Shown here piece by piece: positions 57,779 through 64,000 of a stretch of DNA of 64,000 nt. The stretch is from contig JAYKYS010000009.1 of assembly GCA_036924285.1 (NCBI GenBank), forward strand, positions 14,694,001 to 14,758,000, given 5' to 3'. The notes below the pieces were generated by a model. It worked only from the letters and a program-made list of their open reading frames with translations. It searched no databases and had not been told where the DNA came from. Position 1 is the stretch's first letter. Each line of letters opens with the position of its first letter. A program made the translations under genes and the position numbers. The stretch comes from Asterella californica (lineage: Eukaryota > Streptophyta > Marchantiopsida > Marchantiales > Aytoniaceae).

Positions 57779-59790
57779 AGAGTATTATGACAAGCATCAT
57801 ATAGATCTCCATGCGTGTTATTTGTCATCTTTATTACCCACCCATGTATAATGTTGATGGATCATCTTCTATTCTTGTAAAGATCCTCTAACATTATGTC
57901 GATCTTCGATCCATGGTCAATCAATGCAACGATGAGTTCTTTGAGATCTCTTATCTTCACAAGCGTCTTCGTAGTCGTACGAGTCCAATAACTACGATTA
58001 TGGTGAAATCGAGCTTTGTTGCACGACATCTTCTTTATCTTCTAAACAACTCTTCAATTTCGACCCTTATTCTCTTCTGTCAAATGTGCATTACAGTTTG
58101 CACGTTCTCTCCTCGTCATTAAACATCCTCATATCAAGCACGTGCAAAGCACTATCTCGTCCATGATTTACCACTTTCGTTTTATGATGTCTATGATGAC
58201 ATCATGAAACTCTCATTTTGTGATACCTGAAACCTCTCTCGAGTAAATTCTACCGTAGCATTTAAGATTTGTTTGTAAAGAACTTCCTTCATATCCGTTG
58301 ACGTCTCGATGCTCGACTGCAACTTGTATGTGGTCGGCTTACTCTTCTCTCTCGGTTGCTTTTTTACCTTCTCCTTCGATGGAGTTAAAGCATCCTCCAT
58401 TGGCAAGTCATGAGTTCTAACCCTTTGTCGAGACTTCTCTCTTCGAGTCTGTCTCTTGGAGGAAGTCACTTCCTCAGCATCTTCAGCATCTCGTCTTGCT
58501 TCTCTTCTAGTAGTGCTTCGTGCTGGCTTTTCACTATGTAAGCATGCACAGATAACGATACGACTAGATCCTCTCATCTTGTAGCTCCTCGAATGGTTGT
58601 AGTAATTCACAATAATACCTCTACTTTCTCCTTCTACGACGTAGAGATAACGGATGATCAAAGTCTGTTTGACTCTACGTGTTTGACAAAATCCTCCCCT
58701 TGCTTTTTTACCCTAGCACTATAAGTCGAAACGTCCATCACAACAATGTCATGTATTGTCAGATATTTGTCAATCAACTTCTTCATATCTCTTTTTCTGA
58801 AATTGATTTGAAGAAGAGCTCCAGTATCTTTCAATGCAACCTTGTAGTCTTTCCAAAAAATGATTCCTCACCGTAATATCTCGACGTAGTCTCCATAATC
58901 CTTGCAGGGATGGTCAGTACCATCACACCAGATGCATCGTTGCACCCAAGCTTGTTTGATCACATGTGTTGTCTCGATTGTCAATCCTCTTTCTTCAAGC
59001 CTCATAAGCTTGATCTGAAGATCGTTCATCTCTCGCATGATATCGTCAAGCCCCAAGTCGTCTTTCTTGAGAGCCACAATTGGACGTTGAACCATTAGCA
59101 CCAACATGACAAGAACCATCAGTATCGTTTGAATAGCAGGAGCAAGAGCATGTGCTATAGTGGCTAGAATAATCGTAATCTCCTCTTCGAGATCTTCTCC
59201 CACCTGTATTCTCTCTTGATGATTAGTCATATGACTTCTTCGACTTCTTTCCAGTTTGTTGTCATCTTTCGTCCTCGTCTTTATCTTCGAGAAGCACTTC
59301 CAACTTCTCTTGCAACTTCTCATCTGCAGCACAGAGAAATAGCTATGTCCTTGTCATCTTGCAAGTTAAGTTTCTCCATTCGGGTGAGTCGTAAGAACTA
59401 TTTCTCGAACTCCCTCAAAAGCTCTATCGTTTGCAACCTTTTTGTTGGATCACTCCACCCATTCTAAGAAAGATTTCTTGACAACTCTGTCAAAGTCCTC
59501 CAAGAAATACTAATTGTGCATCACTCTCAAGAATTCTTCTTAACCCTTTCCCGAATGCTTTATGATGCTCTTCACATGTTCTCTGATTTCGAGCACCACA
59601 ACAACAAAAAAGTTTCTATCATCTCGTTCTCGGTATCCAATTTAGCTCTATCTCCTTCGAATTGATTGGTCCTCATGACTATCGCATGCAACACCTTCGT
59701 AGTCAATGCTTCCTTTCGCTCATTCGGTTGTTGTTGTTGTAAAAATAACATGAACACATGAAACATTGAGGTAGTAGCTAGATCCAACTA
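57779..59790 (-). pseudogene. Ty3/gypsy gag-protease remnant
   Basis: Minus-strand fragments in several frames. 59330-59790 gives a gag segment (GWSDPTKR, TIELLREFEK, FLRLTRMEK). 58868-59332 ends in a zinc knuckle-like motif (QRCIWCDGTDHPCKDYGDY). 58191-58661 includes TYKLQSSIETSTDMKEVLYK and EFHDVIIDIIKRK in an adjacent frame. 57800-58010 reads VKIRDLKELIVALIDHGSKI, the aspartic protease active-site region, then NNTHGDLYDA. This is the gag-PR order of a gypsy type I associate with mosses and related plants. RT, integrase and LTRs are missing; the sequence is cut at 57778 by the inverted-repeat arm. Confidence 0.75.
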
Positions 59791-60646
59791 CACCTTTGGC
59801 ACTTCTCTAAACTACTCGATCCATCTCCGTCCCCACTCATAGTTATTTCTTTGTTCTTGTCCTCACACGATTTCTGTAACACACAAGAAAACCAAAAGAT
59901 GCTCGAAAGTAGTAATTTAAGGATCGAATCCACAGAGATGCAAGTAAAGATCATCCAAAAGTAGTAAACATGTGACAAAGGTGATTCTTTATGATTGTCT
60001 TTTATTCTCACGGGCAGAAATCAATCACGGTAGAGATCAAACTCAGATCTATCCAACAAGACAGAGTTGATAATCCTGACAAATAACATAACAGATACTA
60101 ACAGGTCAGGGACCTCAAGAAACAGAGAAACAGAGCCACAGACAAAAATGTCAAACGAGGAAGTACAGCTGAAGTGATACTAGGTAGCCTCTAACACCAT
60201 AAACGTTAAGTATCTTCACACTAAGTTACTTTCATTACTACTGCTCTCGAAAAACTCTGGCGAAGAAGACTCTTCTTCCGCCGAAGTACCAGGTTCAACT
60301 TCTTCCAAAATGTTCTCACCAAAGAACAACTCCCTCCGAAGTCAACTTCGCCCAAAAACGTCTTCGTAGCAAACTAACTTCGCAGATGCTGGTCTATTCT
60401 CAATCCTCGCCGTAAACGTCTTACTCTGATTTCAAATGTCGACAGCAAATCCTTCGGCACCCAGACTAATTCCTACCACAGCAAACTACGATATTTCGTA
60501 GGTAAATCCCCGAAGTTGACAAACACACAATGGCTCCGTAAACTCAGGAAATAGAAAATCCAAAAATGATAAAACACATAGAGGTACTGAGCACGAACAA
60601 CACAGCGCTTATATACAGATTTTCCCGAAGATGACGGATCTTCTTC
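59791..60646. other. No recognisable gene
   Basis: Contains GGATCGAATCCACAGAGATG and other leader-like text; possibly 5' untranslated DNA of the gypsy remnant to its left. Repeated CTTCG-rich stretches begin at ~60270. Confidence 0.35.
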
Positions 60647-62704
60647 CTAAGAAGTCAGGAGTACTTCTGGTCCGTCGGATGAAGATCCTGTGCCTGAAAC
60701 GACACTAGGAACGACACCACTTCCTATCGCTAACTCTCTACCTATCTCACTAACTAAGAACTCAACGGTCGCTCTAACCTCCCTAAGCTCTCTAACTATC
60801 CGTTGTCCTAGCCTAGCTACTCGGTTCCTCGCCGAAGAACCCTCTACATCCGCAGCTGTAAATTCCTCTCTAATCTGCCGAAGAAATCCCAGCTCTGAGG
60901 TATCCAAATCGGTGGCGAAGTAGTTCTTCAACGTCGGTTCGACTCTACTCCGAAGTTGAGTGCTCAGCTCCTCGGCCTTGATGATGCGACGTTTTAAATC
61001 CTTGACCTCCTTCGTCATCTCAGCGACGATGTCTTGGTTCTTGTTCCGCTGCGCGCGCATCTCCTCCAATTCCTTCTTCGTTAGAGAAAGAACCTTCTTA
61101 TGTTCTCCCTCCCGATCCAACTTCTGCTGAAGAAGTTCTTCTTTCTTCGAAGTCACATTCTTGAGTTCTTCGGTCTTCGCTTGGGTCTCCTTCTGTGCCA
61201 TGAGGAGAGCTGCTCGTAAGTTCTCCTTCTCTTCTTGCCAATTACCTCGACCGAAGTGCAGCGTATGCACTAACTCCGCTAAGTTCAGTTTCCGACCGAT
61301 AACCTCCTCGTATGTCCCTCGGTTCCCTTCTAAGCTGTGCAGCAGAGGTACAACTACCTCCTGGATGTACTTCACGGAAGAAGCAAGTTGCTCTATCTCT
61401 CATATTGTCGATAAGGAAAATGCAGTCTTCTGTGCAGTATCGGTATTCTTCTTCAGTCGAGGAATGTCCCCTTCTTCGGCTTCTTCAGTCGTCTCTTCGT
61501 CCGCTGCTTCTCCATCGACACAGGTTGTCTTAGTCATCTTCATCTCGACTTCTGTGCGGACCTCGGTGTCTCTTCTAAAGGCTTCTTCCTTCCGCTTCTT
61601 CGGACCGGAGGAGATACCTCGACTACATCTTCGTCTTCGTTCGGATTCACCTCCTCGGTTGTCTTCTCTGGAATTGCTGCAGAAGTCGACGCTTCTTGCC
61701 TTTGTGCTGTCTCGGCCGCTACTTCGGTCGTTGCTTCCTCGGTGATTGCCTCGTCAAAGAACTTCTCCAGTTGTGCATCTCTGGCTGGAGTCTGTACAAC
61801 CTCGAACTCTTCTTCTTCGGCTGCTGCGGTGAAGCCTAATCTCGTCTGATCTTCTGTCGATATCAGTTTCATCTCCATGTAGAACACCGAGACAAATGCT
61901 CCGATGTAAACCATGTCTTCTGCCTCCTAGAGCTTCTGCACATGACGGTGAAAGATCCTCGCCCAATGCGCTCTTTTCCTGACGAAGAGCTGCTCGATAA
62001 GTTAATCTGCCAGTTCGACATGTAAGTCGTTCTTCGTGGCTGGAAGATCGCCATGATCGCATCAGCAACCTCCCTCTTCTTCGGATTACAGTAATCGCTC
62101 GTCCTGTAACCGTTCCTCCCTTGAGGCAAGTCCTTGAAGAGCTTGGGAAAGTTCTTCACTGCTTTCGGGCGATGAATGCTGCAGCTGACACACTGTCAAA
62201 GAGAAGATCGCCCTCCTTGCCTGCATCGTCAATCCCCAAGACGTCGGACCAGTGCGCTTCGGTCCAATTGCAAGGTCGCTCATAGGAGTCGTCCGATGGA
62301 TGGTGGTTACAGATCCTCAACTCGTTCACCAGCTTCGACGACACCATCCCCCACCAAGGAAGTAAGAGGAACGCCAAACCCGTCTTCTCGAGCTCCTTCT
62401 CATAGCGACGAAGAGCTACCCGATTGACCTCCAATGCTCGGAGCCTCGGTGGCTTATACGTCTACATCCCTCGCGTTCGTCTAGGATCGCTGCAACAGGT
62501 TTCGGTGAAGACAGATTCTTCGTCGCAATCCGCTTCCTCGCCCGCTATCGACTTCTTCGTCAGTAAACGCGCTCCGCTAGTAACTGACTTCGGCGATCGG
62601 AGAATACGGCGCGCTCCGCTCCTGCTATCGCTCTGGAGATAGTAAGATAATAAGATAAATGGTTTTGTTACTTGGCTTATATCTAGCGATAGATTTTCCC
62701 GCAC
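60647..62704 (-). pseudogene. Decayed intronless gene with long coiled coil, family unknown
   Basis: Collinear minus-strand blocks. 62704-62156 (RRYEKELEKTGLAFLLL, WTEAHWSDVLGIDDAGKEG) has one in-frame TAG after TRGM. 62159-~61980 reads FKDLPQGRNGYRTSDYCNPK and IFQPRRTTYMSNW. 61914-61540 reads MVYIGAFVSVFYMEMK, then an acidic tail ending SPPVRRSGRKKP. 61375-60647 is a 242-codon coiled coil (KEELLQQKLDREGEH, RLGQRIVRELREVRA). The four blocks lie in different frames. Domain order (globular, acidic, coiled coil) suggests one protein of ~650 residues; the basic RRSGRKKP could be a nuclear signal. I do not recognise the family; a transposon-borne gene is plausible given the setting. Confidence 0.5.
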
Positions 62705-63419
62705 GTGCCGAAGTTAGGGTTTCCTCTTCACAACTGACATTCTTTGGCGCTCGCAGTGCGGCGATGTTATTCCTCTGCAATTGCGATACATTCTTCAACC
62801 TGCTATAACTTCATCATTCGGTCTCCGATTGCCTCGCACAACATATCGTTAGAAAGCTCTTCGTCCGAGGAATTCAACTACGAGGAAGTCACCTCTCAAG
62901 TGTCTCCATAGATTCGATAAATTCCTCCAGAACAGAGATTCTTCACTAAACTTCTAATTAACACTATTCTGCTCATATCTTTTATATTCTATCATCTATT
63001 CTTCTTATTTACTCTACAACTAATCAATTAATTAACAAAACGAAAAATCAAGGCTTCACAATTTCTCCACTCTTTAACATCGAGTTTATCAGCTGCCGTA
63101 TCCTGCATGACGTGAATGTTGTCAGGATGGAACTATAGAGAACTCATGGTAGGAAGTAGAGCGAAATAGCACATGAAATTGCTTCATTTCCAAGAATCAA
63201 TTTATTTATAAGTTTTTTGCGTCACCCAAAATGTACAGTGGAACCTCTGAGGTTCGTGATTCTATCTTACGGATCAACCTTGAAGCTTTTTCTTCTACTG
63301 GACAAGTCCAGAGAAGACCTATCCAATGATCTCAATTTTGTCCCAAGTAGATCTTCCAAGACAAAGTTATATCATAAAGAGACTCTCACCTTCAACTCCA
63401 CTTGTAGGTAAGCAGAAAT
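62705..63419. other. No recognisable gene
   Basis: Low-GC DNA with LTR-like phrases (CTATAACTTCATCATTCGG, GTACAGTGGAACCTCTGAGG). No coding motif. Confidence 0.4.
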
Positions 63420-63829
63420 CTACAAACATGCATTTGTAGACTATTCGAGGAACCCTGACACAATCATCCTTGACCTTGAAACTCTCAAGCCAATTAGAAA
63501 GATCTCAATGATAGGTTTCTAGGGGCACTAAAAGTACCCAAAACTAAACTTCCAATCCCAAGCTAAAATTCTCCAATGTATCTAAAAGGATCTCAAAAAA
63601 GAGAAGTGACAAAAATCTACAAACATCTATTTGTAGATTACCATAAGGTTTTCTTCTCACTCATCTTTTTATCCAATTGACAACTTGGTTGGGAGACGTC
63701 GATGATAGCTTTATAACGACATGAAAATCACTAAAAATAGATCTCCTTAGAGAGAGATATGCTCTTCCAAAGTTGTAAACTCTCTCTCACTTCCAAAGTT
63801 GACTGTAAACTACAAACGTATGTTTGTAG
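63420..63829. repeat. Three evenly spaced palindromes, CTACAAA-N6-TTTGTAG
   Basis: Located at 63420-63439, 63617-63636 and 63810-63829. The 7-bp arms are identical in all three; the spacers differ (CATGCA, CATCTA, CGTATG). Starts are 197 and 193 bp apart. The DNA between shows little other similarity. Confidence 0.85.
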
Positions 63830-64000
63830 ACTGCCGCAATGACCCTCCCAACAAAGCCAACTTCAAACCTCAATAACTTTCTTTTTACAATGGTTTTGGT
63901 CTCTACGGAAAGCTCTAGAAGTCCTCTTTCCAACAAGACCGATTTCGTCTCAATTTGAGCTGCCTAGAGGAACTTACAACCTCCCAAAGTTTTCTAACTC
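63830..64000. other. No recognisable gene
   Basis: End of window; continues the AT-rich, LTR-like text of the preceding kilobase. Confidence 0.4.

Noticed and set aside
63420..63829. CRISPR-like array
   Set aside because: Three short palindromes with ~175-bp unrelated spacing in a plant nuclear context; repeat and spacer sizes do not fit.

Overview
The window looks like repeat-rich nuclear DNA of a plant, most likely a non-seed land plant or close streptophyte relative. Two genes have plant-type GT-AG introns and plant-type protein families: a glyoxalase-I-like VOC protein and an alpha/beta hydrolase with a transit-peptide-like N-terminus. The LTR retrotransposons carry primer-binding sites matching plant initiator-tRNA-Met. 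A Ty3/gypsy gag-protease remnant (57.8-59.8 kb) and a LINE-type reverse transcriptase (32.5-33.5 kb) resemble types I associate with mosses, liverworts, lycophytes and charophytes. The species cannot be named from sequence alone. Only about 4 kb belongs to recognisable host genes; the rest is mobile elements, their debris and unannotatable DNA.

Layout. 47-5991: a complete Mutator-like DNA transposon with 329-bp, ~99% identical terminal inverted repeats and an 8-bp target duplication. It encodes an uninterrupted 838-aa SWIM-finger transposase and, on the opposite strand, a replication protein A (RPA1 C-terminal)-like zinc/OB-fold protein. 6.0-10.2 kb: a hairpin-rich block, then a decayed intron-containing DDE transposase with a SAP-like segment. 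10.2-14.9 kb: mostly unassignable, with minisatellites. 14.9-18.95 kb: an LTR-like block and a 5'-truncated Ty3/gypsy pol. 21.9-27.3 kb: a Ty1/copia element with both LTRs and target duplication but several frameshifts. 28.0-28.45 kb: a MITE with a 10-bp target duplication. 29.3-30.5 kb: the glyoxalase-like gene (3 exons). 32.5-33.5 kb: LINE RT remnant. 35.4-36.2 kb: a cluster of degenerate palindromes. 38.6-41.1 kb: the alpha/beta hydrolase gene (5 exons, minus strand). 41.8 kb: a tRNA-derived SINE-like sequence.

45.0-57.8 kb is a nested structure. A large imperfect inverted repeat (arms ~1.6-1.8 kb, ~1 kb loop) has an 8.2-kb chromovirus (Ty3/gypsy with chromodomain) inserted in its left arm. 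That chromovirus carries an exact 546-bp, in-frame tandem duplication inside pol. 57.8-59.8 kb is a gag-protease remnant of another gypsy family. 60.6-62.7 kb is a decayed intronless coiled-coil gene of unknown family. The last kilobase holds three evenly spaced palindromes, CTACAAA-N6-TTTGTAG.

The genes do not form a shared pathway. The two host genes are independent metabolic enzymes embedded in transposon DNA. The most unusual item is the Mutator-like element, which pairs its transposase with a single-stranded-DNA-binding-type protein.
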